Positions 1 to 12,518 of a stretch of 64,000 bases of DNA are shown in pieces; position 1 is the first letter of the stretch, and each line of letters begins with the position of its first letter. This DNA is from Xenoacremonium recifei. Its lineage: Eukaryota; Ascomycota; Sordariomycetes; Hypocreales; Nectriaceae. Where the stretch lies: contig WOFQ01000005.1 of assembly GCA_012184525.1 (NCBI GenBank), positions 868,001-932,000 of the forward strand, written 5' to 3'. The notes beneath the pieces were generated by a model. It saw only the letters and a list, made by a program, of their open reading frames with translations. It made no database searches and was not told where the DNA came from. Position numbers and translations under genes: made by a program.

Positions 1-564
1 ATTGGATCAGTGTCCATCCTTTGGGACCTGTTTTTTTTATTCCATTTCCTTTCATCTGCCTATAGATATGAACAAGTGCCAGCTGGGGGCACCTTACATC
101 CATCTTCTTGGTGACAGTGACTGTTCCCGTCCCCTCTCATTGGGGATGGCATTTTCGTCTGCAGACGCCGTGGACCATTTCCTTGGCCGTTAACCCCCCT
201 TGTGAACCGTAAACGCCATCCCTATGCCGAAAGAGAAAACAACAAAATGCAGAGTGATCGTGTTGAACTTGGGCAAGACACACCAAGTCCGAGCCTGAAA
301 AATGCTCTCCTGTCAGGACAGGACGAGCAGCCAGGCACCATGAAAACAAAACCAAATTCAGATCATAACCAAACGCCCTCGCCATGCTGTCTCCGAAATG
401 CAAGAATCTAGAGTGCCAATACACATAGTACACTCGTGAGCTTCATAGCTCACGGCTCTGCTATCATAGCAGTCTTATGAAGGTGAGGATCTTCCGGGTG
501 AGGATCTTCCAGGTAAGCAGGCATAACCTGGACCCCAACCAGATGGGTAATGCTTCGGAGCTTT
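1..564. other. 3' flank of the cyclin gene, no gene seen
   Basis: This stretch lies downstream of the stop codon of the minus-strand cyclin gene. Only short, mutually overlapping open frames occur, none with recognisable sequence. It probably holds the cyclin 3' UTR and terminator. A small tandem repeat at 482-511 is the only structure noted. Confidence 0.6.
482..515. repeat. 15-bp tandem repeat, two copies plus a partial
   Basis: The unit GGTGAGGATCTTCC followed by G or A occurs twice in direct succession at 482-511. The DNA continues with GGTAAG, which resembles the start of a third copy. It sits about 50 bp past the cyclin stop codon. No function can be assigned. Confidence 0.75.
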
Positions 565-2715
565 CTAAGACGAGTATTGCCCTTGGTGGCCCTGCTGACC
601 TAGCCCTTGGTGTGGTTGACCACCGCGGTTGTAGACGAGGAACTCGGGCAAAATACCGGTTCGGAGGTCATTAGGCCGTCCAAGGGGCTGGTAATGCATC
701 TGCGTCGGCTGCAGAGGCACCGCCAGATGGTACTGATCCAGTGATGCCGATGGTGGGGGATACAGGAGCGTATTAACATGACGCACCGGCTTGTACGGGC
801 TGGGTCGCTGTTGTAGATATACGATGGGAGAGTTTGAGATGGGCGTGTGAGCCATGGGCGTAGGGATGCCAGTGCCCTGGTTTGCAAAGTGCTGTCCAAG
901 TGGCGATGAGTTGAAGTTCGCCAGGATATTGGGACTGTGATGCTTGGTCGGGGTCGCGAAGTCGCTTGGGAAGGTTCCAGGTGGCACGGAGGTGGCCACA
1001 GTTGGGAGACTGGGCTGCTGGACCATCGTCACAGGGGACGGCTGGTACACCGTCGCCATAGCTCGAACACCACGCTGAAGAGGGGGGAGCGAGATTCCCG
1101 GCATGACCTGCGGGGGTGCTGTGGGATATCCATTGGGAGTCGCGTACGCCGGCGCCGCTGTAGCATTCCGTGCCTGTTCCGTGTCCAAGACCAAGTGAGG
1201 CAACGGGAGCCTCGCAGCTTCGCCAGGGGCGTTGGGTCGGACGGCCACCACGGGTACTGCCACCGCGGGGGCCGGGTTTGGTCGCTTGGCTGGATGTCCG
1301 GCCAGGTCCTCGTCTGGGCTTCGCTTGCGAACAGTCGGGAAGCCGAGAGCAGGCTTCGAGGCGAGGGGTGAGACGGCGTTGGCCTGGTAGGCCGACCAAT
1401 TTTGCGTGTGCGTCGGCGTAACGGGCAGGCTGGGCAGGTTCGGCTTCATGGTCCTGGTCGGCGATGGCACCGGCGACGCGACGTGGACAGGCGACGCCGG
1501 CAGTGCCAGAGCTCGCTCGTAGTATTCGCGGAAGCAGACCAGCTTGTCCAACCACTCTTCCCATTGCTCGCTGGTCACGAGAAGGTTGTACCGCATGTTA
1601 CTCAGAAACTCAACCTCCATGACATGGATCTCCTGAACAGCAAAGCTCGACACCTCGGCCCATGTCTTGTTGGTGTAGGTGTTGTCGTCCAAAACTGTGC
1701 TCACATTTAGCCATTGCCTTTCATGTCTTGGCTAGGTTTAACATACATTTGTTTCCGAGCATGAGCGCTACGGACAGGAGACGATACTCACTTCCGGCTC
1801 GCCCCTTGATCTGAGGTGTCGACATCTTCAGACGGTAGATGAACAACAAGCCGAGCAGGATGACATTTTGCGTCACTTGAGTCGTGGACAGGACATTGTA
1901 GACCCATTTCTGGAACTGTTCGAAGGGTCTGGCCAAATCTGGAAGTCTCGGGATGGGAGCTCCAGGGGACAGTTTGTTGATGGACTCAGCTCGCTTCAAG
2001 TCGTCAATGGACTCAAACCAAAACAGACAGGTCATCTGGAGGATATCAGCATGTCTTGTGCTACTGGTCATAAAGGGGAACAAATTACCTGTGCTGCAAA
2101 CTCGGCCAAGTTGCCGCCCGCGGGGCTGATGCGCTTCGGAATCTTCATGCTATGGTAGACCAACGAGTCGGATTCGTCCAGCGACCTGGATCCGCGGGTC
2201 ACGTCAGACCTGGGAGAATTGGCCATTAAAGAATTCGAGGCCGAGATGGACGGAGAGGTGACGACACCACCGCGCTGTGGGCGAGCTTGGAGGTCATGGG
2301 GTTGGTGTTGCTGGATCGGTTGTTGGGAGTCATGGTAGTGTGGCTCATGATACTGCTGCTGCTGTGGTATTGAAGCTTGCTGCTGTTGCTCATGATACTG
2401 ATGCGGTTGGTATTGTTGGGTCTGATGTCGAGAATAGCTTCGCACTTCGTTATTCGAGGGCTGCAGAGCTCGGGCGACCTTCCTGTCCCAATAATGTTGC
2501 TCGGCATAGGGCATGCCAGCAGAGGCCCGGTAGGCGGATGTCATGTCGAATGGAGGCGTCCTGAGCCCGCCCCCTGACAACGAAATACCAGACTTTAATG
2601 GGGGAAGCTTCGTCCACTCAGGGCATCTAGAGAAGTTGTGTACTCTCGAGCGATCGGAGCTGTATGCAGGCGAGAGGAGGGGATATAGTATCGCGGGCGA
2701 GGTGGAATCCGACAT
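565..2715 (-). CDS. CLG1/PCL-type (Pho80-like) cyclin
   Basis: Likely regulatory subunit of a Pho85-type cyclin-dependent kinase. Three exons on the minus strand, 2715-2089, 2035-1747 and 1694-565, give 681 residues. The introns (2036-2088, 53 bp; 1695-1746, 52 bp) are GT-AG, and only this splicing keeps the cyclin box in frame. The box spans about residues 210-370. It contains the stretch GSEYRLLSVALMLGNK, which continues across the second junction into FLDDNTYTNKTWAEVS and the segment EVEFLSNMRYNLL, all typical of this fungal cyclin family. The N-terminal 200 residues are low complexity with Gln/His runs (about residues 96-141). The C-terminal 300 residues are Pro/Ser-rich and look disordered. 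The start is the first ATG in the frame. Family assignment is from recognised motifs; the kinase partner is inferred. Confidence 0.85.
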
Positions 2716-3335
2716 GGGTGGGGAAGAAGGCTCGTTGAAAGTGAGGTCTCGGACCGGGGTGAACAGTTGCTGGTAAAATTTTCAAGCGTTCGAGTCGAGC
2801 GAGGAGTGAAGTCGAGGAGAGGAGCAAGTGAGAAAAATCTCAGGCGTGGAGTGTCGTGGGCTGGCCTCGAGGGGGGGCTCGCCGGTGTAAGTGAGTGGGA
2901 GGTGAGCCGCAGGGGGCTTGCTCGTCGATTGTTTTGGAAGCTGTATTCCACACAATAAATACAACAACGTGATGCACTGTTGTTTTCTTCAGTAACAACA
3001 GAGTCGAACCCAGTCCATGGCGCAAGTACGGGGCCAATATCGCAGCAGACGGGCTGTCGAGTGGTGGTCGTAGGGAGTGTATCGATTCGGAATGGGGAAT
3101 GCTTCGCACGCTTCGCTTCGCTGGGTTGGTATGGCAGAATCACAACGGTTACGGCGCCAATTGGGTATTCGCAAGACAGGCGGTGCGGTGTACAGTCGGA
3201 GACCAGTTGGAGAGAAACAGAGGAACAGAACGACGAGGGAGGAGGAGGATGATTAAAGGTCACTCCATGTGTGGTGGTTGCGTACCTTACCTCACTTACC
3301 TTTTCGCAGACGGAGCAGGAGGTACTGCAGTACAT
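2595..3335 (-). promoter_or_regulatory. long ATG-initiated frame in the cyclin leader, overlapping the cyclin start
   Basis: On the minus strand an ATG at 3335 opens a frame of about 246 codons. It runs across the cyclin start codon at 2715 in a different frame and stops at 2595. The translation is Ser/Pro/Thr/Arg-rich and resembles no protein I know. If transcription starts upstream of 3335 it would act as an overlapping uORF. The strand is pyrimidine-rich, which makes stop codons rare, so the frame may be open by chance. A 5'-UTR intron could also remove its start. Confidence 0.3.
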
Positions 3336-3402
3336 GGCTTTGGCGACGCCTTCTTCCGTTGGTGAGGTGGGGTGTCCCGGGGGCGCGGTTTCCACTTTGG
3401 AA

Positions 3403-3418
3403 GCCAGCCAGCCAGCCA
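3403..3418. repeat. (AGCC)4 microsatellite
   Basis: Four tandem AGCC units lie in the cyclin upstream region, about 690 bp before the start codon. This is a simple-sequence repeat with no assigned role. Confidence 0.7.
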
Positions 3419-3438
3419 ACCTTACGGGGTACTTGCCG

Positions 3439-3448
3439 GTACGTACCT
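3439..3448. promoter_or_regulatory. GGTACGTACC palindrome in the cyclin upstream region
   Basis: A perfect 10-bp palindrome lies 724-733 bp upstream of the cyclin ATG. The same word occurs at 58207-58216, 730-739 bp upstream of the C2H2 factor ATG. On the minus strand it reads ACAG followed by GTACGT, which would also serve as a 5'-UTR intron donor. Binding-site and splice-site readings are both possible. Confidence 0.35.
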
Positions 3449-6400
3449 GTGTGTAGCAGACGCCCCTTGGTTGCTAGGCCCACGGCGCCTGGGCTTTTCA
3501 TGGCTTGTCGGGCTGGCTGGAGCTGGCTCCACTCTCACGCTCTCAGACGGGACTCAGACAGCGTCCAGCGGGCAGCGGCAGCAGCAGCCCAGCCCAGGCG
3601 GCCAGTAGCAAGGTTCCAGTTCCAGTAGGTGGTGCCAGTGCTCCGTAGGTCGCGCCGTGCCCAGAGTGACAAGCGGCACAGGTTCCTGTCTGGGCCCTGG
3701 ACCGCCCGTGGCGCCCTACTGCTCCAGCTGACACCGCAGCAACCCACCCCTGCCTGCGACGGCTCCAGGCTCTGTCCAGCGCCGACGGGACTATTGCAGC
3801 GCTGCCTCCGTTGGTGCTTCATGGGGCCGTATCAGCCAGAGTCATATGTCGCCTGCAACGCCATGAATAGGCACTCAGCGATAATCGAGGCTTCCAGGCG
3901 CCCTCATCTGTAAAATGATGGTCTCTCTAAGTTTTCTCCCCCTAATTTGAGGCCCATGACGTCCATTATTATTTGTAAACCCTCAGAAAGGGATCCAGAG
4001 GCTTCTTGCCGGCGCTGGGTCTTGAGTCGCCATCCATGGATCCCTCCACTCGTCTCACAGCCAGGGCGCAACTTCTGGCGCAAGTACCCGCGCGGGCGGG
4101 GATACCTTGGAATCCATGCTTGGCCATTCCAAGACAGCCCAGCCCAGTGCCCTGCTGATGATTGCAGCGAGATGCCTCTCACACACAGCGCCCACGCCCC
4201 GCTTATCCTTCCTCGCTAATGCCCGTTCAGGCATCGTGCGAGAGTGAGTCCTCTGAAAGGTTGGCCGTCCACCACCGTCAATCATGGTCGTGCAATCAAT
4301 GATGATGGCCTCTGCAATCATTGTTCTGCACAGTGCATTGCGACTCATTACTCCTTGCTTTGGTGCCAGGTGGCTGCAGTCGAGACGGGGGTTTGATACG
4401 GCGCCTCAAACCCGTGATTTGCCTTTATTATTGGCGTTCGATTCAGACCCTCCTCGTCCTTCATGATGCTCCGTAATACGGCTTTGTTTGGCCTGGTCTG
4501 GTTTGAGGCCTGGCACAGGCGGCATGCATGTGCCTCATGGCGAATGGACAAAGTGCTGGAGGGACGGATCACCGCCGTGAGAGAAAGGAATGCTAGGCCG
4601 GGGTGTGTGGGAAGCCTGTAATGGCCCATGCCCTGTTCCATGGCATGGCCCATGGATGAGTGAGTGACTGAGTGCCAGCCAAACGGCTGTGCCGTTCTTT
4701 GTGATGCAATGCCCAAGACTCAGCCCTCACCAGGCCCCGTACATACATAAAACACAAAAGCAGCTTGCGATTGCAAAGGGGATCTCCGCCCCTGAGACCA
4801 GTATCAGCCAGCCGTGTAATGCACAAACCTGCCTGCACCCCCTACAGATAGAGATGTGCGGAACTTCGTCATTCTCTGCTTTGAGTCTTGGGGCCCTGAA
4901 AATCCATTCACCGTCGTCGCTACGAATACGGGAAGACTTGCGTCTTCGAGGCGGCGGCGTCGTCGTCGTCGTCTGGCTGGCTGGGCCCTTCTTTTGCCTG
5001 GAAACTTAGCAACTGGGCATGGCGTTGCGCGGACATGGGTGATAACTCAAGGGCCCCCCCTCCCCATGAGTCCCTCGATACCGGTACCATACCAAGTTCG
5101 GATTAAGAGGGCAGGACTTCGCCGGGCTGGATTGGACTGGATGAACCGACCGCCCTGCCCGGCGCCCGTGCCCCTCCTCTTTCAACTCTTCCCCCCTCAA
5201 CCCCTTCCCTCCACTCTTCCGTGGGCAAATGGCTCCTCCCACCGCGTTGGCGCGTCCGCTAAATCACCATCAATCAAAGCCACCGTCCAGGCTCAGGGGG
5301 GTGGGAGGCCCGGAGTAGGAGGAGGAGGGGCCCTGCATCATCACGGCATAGTCCTGCTCTATCCGAAGTCTTAGTACAAGTACATACTGCGGTGCACGGC
5401 GTTCCAAAAGCCATCACGCCGTAATACAGGACGGAAGGGGCGGGTTTGATGACGGTCGACCATTCGCCGATGATCCTCGAGCGGGCAACCCTGTTCGGTC
5501 GCAGTCCTGAGCGGTGGTGGACGACGCCGGGAAGGGAGGGAGGACGGAAGTCGTCGTCCAAGACATTGTCCATCAGTGTCTATCATGGACTACAGCCCGT
5601 CTTGGTTGGTAGCATGTGATTGTTAGTATCGGCAAGTGTTTGTGTGTAGCAAAGCGCAAAGGTTCGTCCAGCGGCCGCTGGGAATCGACACATGGCTGGC
5701 TGATGAGCCATGGAATATCAATCGAGTCTCCAGAATATTAATGAGACGGTCGTTCCGCCGAGACCAGGACGTCTGGGCCGCCTGGAATAAACTGTAAGGA
5801 TGGACTACTGACGCGCGAAGCTTACCGCTGGGACGGGCTTCGTTCCCCATGCACCCAAAGCAGCGACCAGACATTCCGGCCGCCCTGCTCGGCTCTGGTG
5901 CTCGGCCGTCGATCGCTAGCACGCGCCTGAGTGTGCCACCGTGAGCCCAAGCCGGGGCTTGCTCGAGAAACTGGCCAACCAACAGGAGGCTTCACTTTTG
6001 TTGGCGCTCCGGATAGCGAAGACTGGTGTGCCGAATGATACGCTCATCAGCGCCAGCAAGTCTGAGGATTCTGCCAGGGAGAGACAGCCGGACGTCTTGA
6101 GACGTTGCCTGGGTTGCGGCCGAAAGTGTGTGATCACACTTCCAGTATTGCGTTCCGGGGCGAGCTGCGACGCCCGTTTGAGTCTTGCATCCGTTATGTG
6201 TGTCGTGTGCAGCATGATTGACCAAAGAACGGGCTTCACGCCCTTGTCGTCTCCAAAGCCGCTTGCTCAGGATAGCGCCAGTTGCCAATCGCCAGTCGTC
6301 CGGGGGTCCGCCATACGTATTGCATTGCAATTAGGTACACGAGAGGATGGCCAGGCTGCTCCATCGACGATAATCAAATCCACACCCTCTTTGACTTTGC

Positions 6401-7994
6401 TGGTAGTCCGATGGATGAATGGAGAGCGGATGGATGCATCTGGATTTCAGCGCCGTCCTCCTCCAGCTGGAACCGGGTCTTGGAGATGGAGCAATCAGGC
6501 CGACTGCCCTCCGGCGGCGAGGCTTCCTCGGCAAGGCAGTCGGACTCTCCAGGCGGCAAATTCTCTATGTCTTGCTTCGTCCATCAGGCCAGCAATACCT
6601 GTGTACCATCCGTATGTAGGAGCTCCGACATGAGAGATTTGTCCCCGCTACGGGCCGGCGTGAGAATCATACATTGTTAGCGTTTTTCTGGCGTGTGTTC
6701 AGCACCTCTCGGGCCAGTACAAGTACATCAGGGAGCCCGCTGAAATGGGAGCTGCATTTCGCATCCCGCCGAGCCATCCAAAAGGATGTCTTGAGAGGCA
6801 GCCGCTTCCTGAATCATGAGGAATGGCCGGACCGTTGTTGCCTGGGTGTAAATGAATGATCATCGGCAGCCACCGAAGACGTATGAGACAAAGAAAGCCG
6901 ACAAGAACCCTGTTGTATCATCAGCAGTAAAGCATTCGGTGCACATATCAGTACCATGAGCAGCGGTATTAGGTTCTCTAGTCGGCGCCGATGGATGGAT
7001 GCAGTCGCCGCAGTGCCACTCTCCACGGCTGACGGGCGGAACTGAAAGACCCATCCGGATATCCAGGCGGCGGGCTGGCTGGCCACTTGAATGACACAAA
7101 CGAGGCAGAGTGGTGGCAGGGTTCTTTGACTGCGGGCTCGTTCTGACGCCGGATGATGAGGAGGGAGAAGAGTCCAGAATCGATGGCGTTTGTGGTGCAT
7201 ACGCACTGCAGGGATGTTTTGGAAAAAGAGACAGTGCCAGTAGCAACAAAAGTCCGGTGACACCAAGAGTTTGGGAGGGAAGGAGAGGATGGGGAGGAAA
7301 CAGCAAAGTTGCCCATCCCCGTCAGTTGCCTCTGCCTCTGCCTCTTAGCCTGCAGCCTGGGTCCGGGATGGTCCCCAGCCAACCACGAGACTTCAGTTAG
7401 TGGAGTGGGGCTTCGGTCCTGCCTCGTCCATCCAAGCCTGGGCAGGCACCACCTGGGGTCGAGACATCACGATGGGCCATCTCTGCAGTTCGTATAGCCT
7501 GTGAGCCGTGGCGAGAAGGGCAGAGCAGCAACGCTCCTTCCTCGATAACTGAATGATCTCCAACAAGCCATAGAATTGCCTCATCTGTATTCTGCTCTTT
7601 CCGTGAGGTGCACAACCGATCTGTTGAGGACGGGTTATCAGGCAAGTGCGAGGGAATAGTTCTAGCCAGAGATCCTGGTCGCCTGCCTCTCTGGACTCCC
7701 AGCAGAGCACCCTCAAGCCCACTTTCGCGTCGTCAACCAATCATACTGGGTTTCGTGGACTACATCCCTCCTTCCCTGCTAGGGCACCTACTCTGTACAA
7801 GTAATGTGCGCGGTGCAGCAGCTGGAGCCTGTGCTGGACGGCGGCTGACGGCGTTGCAAGTTGATGCGAGTCCTCCACCACTCACCACCATGAGCCTCGC
7901 ACCGTCATGGATTGTACGTATTGTCGTTGTCGCCCGTTGACGCTCTGGATCGCCTCGCCGACGATAGGCCAGAGTACGACATGAGCGAGCCTGC

Positions 7995-8021
7995 ATCAGC
8001 AATCAGCAATCAGCAATCAGC
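7995..8021. repeat. 7-bp tandem repeat (AATCAGC)n
   Basis: Three complete AATCAGC units follow a partial one. This is an intergenic simple repeat with no inferred function. Confidence 0.7.
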
Positions 8022-11000
8022 CGTCATCCTGCGGCGGGCTTGTCCTGGACCTTGAAGGAGCCCTGAAGGAACGAGTCATCATCACGACGCAGCGCCGCCT
8101 CAACAGCCCCCGGCTATCCTGACGACCTCCCTCTGCTTTGCGTGACGTCTCCCATGGCCACTCAGATGACCAGTGGGTGCGTGCGCCCGACCGACTGTCC
8201 GACATCTGGATTCAACACTGGTCGACGTCTGTTGGATGAGGCGTCAAAGCCAGACGCAAGCGAGCACATTAGGCGCATTACTCCCTAATACGAACCGAAG
8301 CCCCTTCTCTCCCCATGCATCATCCATGCCAATCGAGCCCGGCAACAAAACAACTCACACACGATGTGGAGGTGCCCTATCTCGCTGGTTTGCGCCGCAG
8401 CTGGTTGACGTGTTGCCTCGATGCTGCAAATAAGGTATCGCCGTGAGTGAGGTTCTGCTAGGCAGGCTTGGCTTCGACAATTTTTTTTCCCTTGGGATTT
8501 TCGGCGCACCCCCTAAAGCCTCCTCCGTTAGGGCCGGATGACATCCCTATCCATGCTCGAAGGGTGGGGTGGAGATTACAGAGGAGAACGCTGCTTGGAT
8601 TTCAACCACAAACGACTGGGCTTGCAAGCTTGTTAGCCCCTCGCTCGCCTACAGATCACTGCGCTATTATGAGGCCTAACCCAGAGGACTAAGAACACGA
8701 GTGGGAAGAGAGACAGCTTCGAGTAAATCTTACGCCCATCACGAGATTCATCGAGTAAGAGCAACGGCTTCCTCGGAACTGTCAGCTGCGCTGGCCTCGC
8801 AAGGGCTCTAGTCAGGAGGCGTTTTCTCACTTGTTTCGCACAAGCTCCCGTTTGTTAAGCAGTCGAACGAGCCGAACGGGGGCCCCAGCACAGAACGGTC
8901 ATCGCTGTCGCAGCCAAGTCAAACAGCGGTGAGCCAATCACAGCGCCCTCATACTCTCGACTGCAGTTCCAGTACATACGCATGACGATGTGGTCTTGTG
9001 CGACAGATGGACTTCGGTTACATTTGGTGGCCCTTCGTTGGGCAACACGGCCTTCACGCAGGATTTCCATTCCCACTCGACCTTATGAAGGTATACTTGC
9101 AATTCATGGTCTCAAATTATGATCTCGGCAGTGAAGACATCAGCAAAGAGGTCGTCGCCCAACCATGCTTACCCTGTCTCCGACCCTTCAGCAGCGAGAA
9201 CCATGAAACCCTCAATTTCTTGACCTCGAACGCAGCTAAGCTGAGCAACCAACCAACACAGATAAGCAAGGGACCAAGACACCAAACTGATAGGTTCTGG
9301 GCTTGTTACGGGAACGAATTCCCCGTCGTTCCTTTCCCAGCTGATCTGTCGCATCCATCCCAACAACCAATTATTCCGTATGGAGTATATCAGGTCTCAG
9401 ATGTCCACAGTGGTCCTACCAGCCAAATTCAACAATAGAAACTTGCACTGTCGCAAGAATACTAAGAGTATTCATCGGGTCGAAATGCAAGTCCTTGCCC
9501 TTTCAAGTACGCTGAGACACAACCAGATGTGCATCCGTGCTGGTTGGTGCTGTTTCCCCTGACCCGACGCCCCATCGTAACTTGCTTTATATTGAACCCC
9601 GAGCACAAATCGATCAACTTGGGCATCATTCACAAGCCTGAGCTCACGGTGTGCACGCTTTGCTATGCTCTTTGGGAGTTTGCAATGATGACAACGTGAT
9701 TTGCTACTCCTCGTGGAACTTCGTAACGGCAGAACTCAAAGGCTCAGCCATCCTTTCCCAATCATGGATGCGCCAAGCTTGCCGGCGTCAATGGGCCTCA
9801 TGGCCACCTACCTGAAGCTTAATCGAAATTTGGACATGTTTCTCAGTCAATACCGTCAGCCACAATTTCTTCTCACAATGTCAGTCTCGAAGGCAAAACA
9901 TCGCCTAGACGCAATGCACAGCCAGGAGCTTGTTACCCAGAGCCGTGAGCGATGTTCCGCTCGGTGCATGACTAGTAGGCGGTCTCCCCCGTGGCTCAGT
10001 CCGCCTGGAGTATGACGACTCATGGTATGAGTACCTTTTGGCATACGTACCCCTCTGTGGCGGCACAACCCAGGCTACGATCTATTCTGGACTGTCATCT
10101 TATTGACAACGAAATGGTAGGGATCACGAATACTGACTCTGTTGGCTAGCCGCAGCTCACAGTAACAGAAACTGCTGGCTAATAAACGGCCCACAGCTTG
10201 TGCAAGACTATCAAGTTTAGTGAATTCTCTCTTGACTGCTCGTCCGAGGTCCCACCAGCAGCGATGCTCCAGATGCTCCACGCGGAGGAATGCAGCAGCG
10301 TGTGACGATGCTTGGATCCATGGCCGCTCACTTGGTTCCTGGTGTGAACTTGCAAAGAGAAGACCAACTCCACCGCTCAGCTCATCAGTGGCAAAACACC
10401 GCCTTGGAACCCCCGTCCCCGGTCCCTTGGCCTGGTGCATTGCAGGTGTTGCAGCCGCATGATGATAATGCCTCCCGCCAGTGGCCCGACGCAACTGGGC
10501 ATCCCACCCGCATTCCAACACTGTGCAGTTCACCTGGTCTCAACCTGTGGAGAACTTCCGAGATCGCTGGACCCGGCCTTTGCACCTCACATGGCAGATG
10601 GTTGGCAGGTGAGTTGGAAATTACGAGGCCCGACACTCCATTTGCAGGAAATCACGAGCTGTGTCTTTCAGCCATCGAGATGAGAGGTCCGCCGATATTG
10701 CCTGGCCCTCCGTCTTGGGTCTCTTGCAGATGCTGTGCTGTGGCCACTCCAACTCCAACAAGCGTGACAGATCCCCAGATACTAGGCCGTCGCCGAACTA
10801 CTAGCGTAAGGAACTTCGTATGGGGAGGAAGGGGGTCACTCCTCTCGACATCGTGTTACTTGTACTTCAACTCACACCCTGAGGCCCGACTAATCTCGTT
10901 CTCATAACCGTCGGTCTGACGTCCTTCATTACCCAGCGACATGGATCACGGCCAGCCAGCGTGGTATGCAAAGTGCAAAACGAACACCAGCCTATTCCGC

Positions 11001-12518
11001 ACGGGGCACCACAAACAGGAAACGGAGCGAGACATCTTTTTTCTTTGTGGTGTGACATGGCACATCAGAAACGGGGTATGCAAAGGATGACGGCGATGCG
11101 ACACCTCAACACCCCGGCCCGTCTCCGTCAGCATCGGAGAGTCCCAGCAGGGCCGCCTATCCATGAGAAATACGGAGTCCGGCGTGGACATTGTCGAACG
11201 GATCAGCAAGTCCCAGCGGTGCTCTTCTCGGCCCCCGTCTCATAGCAAAACCAAAGGCAGCGGCGTCAGGGGTGTTCGATAGTTCGGTGTGGCAGAAAGC
11301 TGGCACGGCAAACCAAGTGGCCTCGACGGCGCTGCGCTGTGCGGTCTCTAGCAGGGCTTTTTCGTCGCCTCCGCCAACCAACAGCGTCCACTGCAGGCCG
11401 ATGTTACCGTTCTTTCACAGTGGAGGAAGCGTGGCGCCGGCCAATCCGCGAGCGTGGCATCCTGAACAGACGCCGCCGGGAGGGCTCGACTGCTGCAGCC
11501 CTGTCGCAAGAGACGCCGTTGCGATGGATGTATCCTGCAGGGAGGGAGGTGTGAAGGGTTGAAAGTCGCATTGCCCTGTCGAGCAGCCTTGACCATGAAA
11601 GGGGGGGTGTCGAACGGGAGGGCACCCAGCAATGTAATCCTCTCAGCGAGTGCGTCCCATTGGGGGCACCCGGCAGAGGATTAGCCGCCTGGTGATATGC
11701 AAGCACTTTACACGACTATCCTGCGCGTGTCCCTCGCTCAACCAGGCAAGGTTCCAGGTGCGAGGAGCGACGAAATTGGCGGGTGGCCTGGCTCAGGTGG
11801 CTCTTCAGTTTTGCTTGCTTGCCCCCTAGCCAGGCCATGCCATGGGTCCGCACTGCACAAGGGTGACCCCCAGCATCGTCCAGTCCAGCGCCACCGCCCT
11901 CGTTTCCTCACGGTCTCAGAAGCCTTTGCGAGTCGCGGACGGTCTGCGGCGTAGTTCGAGAACGCGCTGGGTTGGGCTGAGCGGCGGATGGCATCCCTCC
12001 CGACGACGATACCAATACGCACCTTTGTCCGTCCGTGTCAGCGCCAGCAGATCGTCGGGAGATGACTTGTCACCTGGCCTGGATGCGCCGTGAATGCCTC
12101 CCTCCTTTCCTCCCTTCGCCAGCGCCGCTAAGGAGAAAGCTTTGGCTTAACGGCGTTCGAGTATTGGTCCAGTGCCTGGGGTCGGCTAGCCTTGTCCCGG
12201 TCCTCAGCCATGCGCGCGCATCCTCATCTTGAGTCTCAGGTGGACTTGTGCTTGGAGATATTGTCCTTGGGATTAGGATTTGAGACATCGTCCTCGTCCG
12301 TAGGGGCATGACCTCCGGTATTACGGCACACAGCCCGTTTTGCTTACTGCGGATAGTTTGATTTCGACCAGTTTAGATTCTGCCGAGCCGGCAGACGAAA
12401 TGACCAAGACCGGTATTATACGGGAAACGCTCCTGCAACGACATACCAAACATACGCCACAATCACTTTGGCCTACCCTGCTCACCAACATCTGAAACTC
12501 AATCTATATCAGAGATGT

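Larger units (their letters stand above)
2716..12300. other. 9.6-kb ORF-poor spacer upstream of the cyclin gene
   Basis: I see no convincing gene here. GC content looks like that of the coding regions, so it is not an obvious RIP-degraded repeat. The longest open frames (for example 5941-6633 and 10290-10907 on the plus strand) have low-complexity, frame-shadow-like translations and no splice-consistent continuation. The right part borders the AT-richer segment before the next gene. Visible structure consists of short tandem repeats, several GTACAAGTAC words and a GGTACGTACC palindrome. The likely content is the cyclin leader and promoter, with possible noncoding transcripts. Confidence 0.55.

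Noticed and set aside
5941..6633. 230-codon open frame on the plus strand
   Set aside because: It begins at a GTG, its translation is an incoherent mix and competing frames of similar length exist on both strands.
10290..10907. 205-codon open frame on the plus strand
   Set aside because: The translation has no domain-like order, codon use is random and there is no splice-consistent extension; open by chance in GC-rich DNA.
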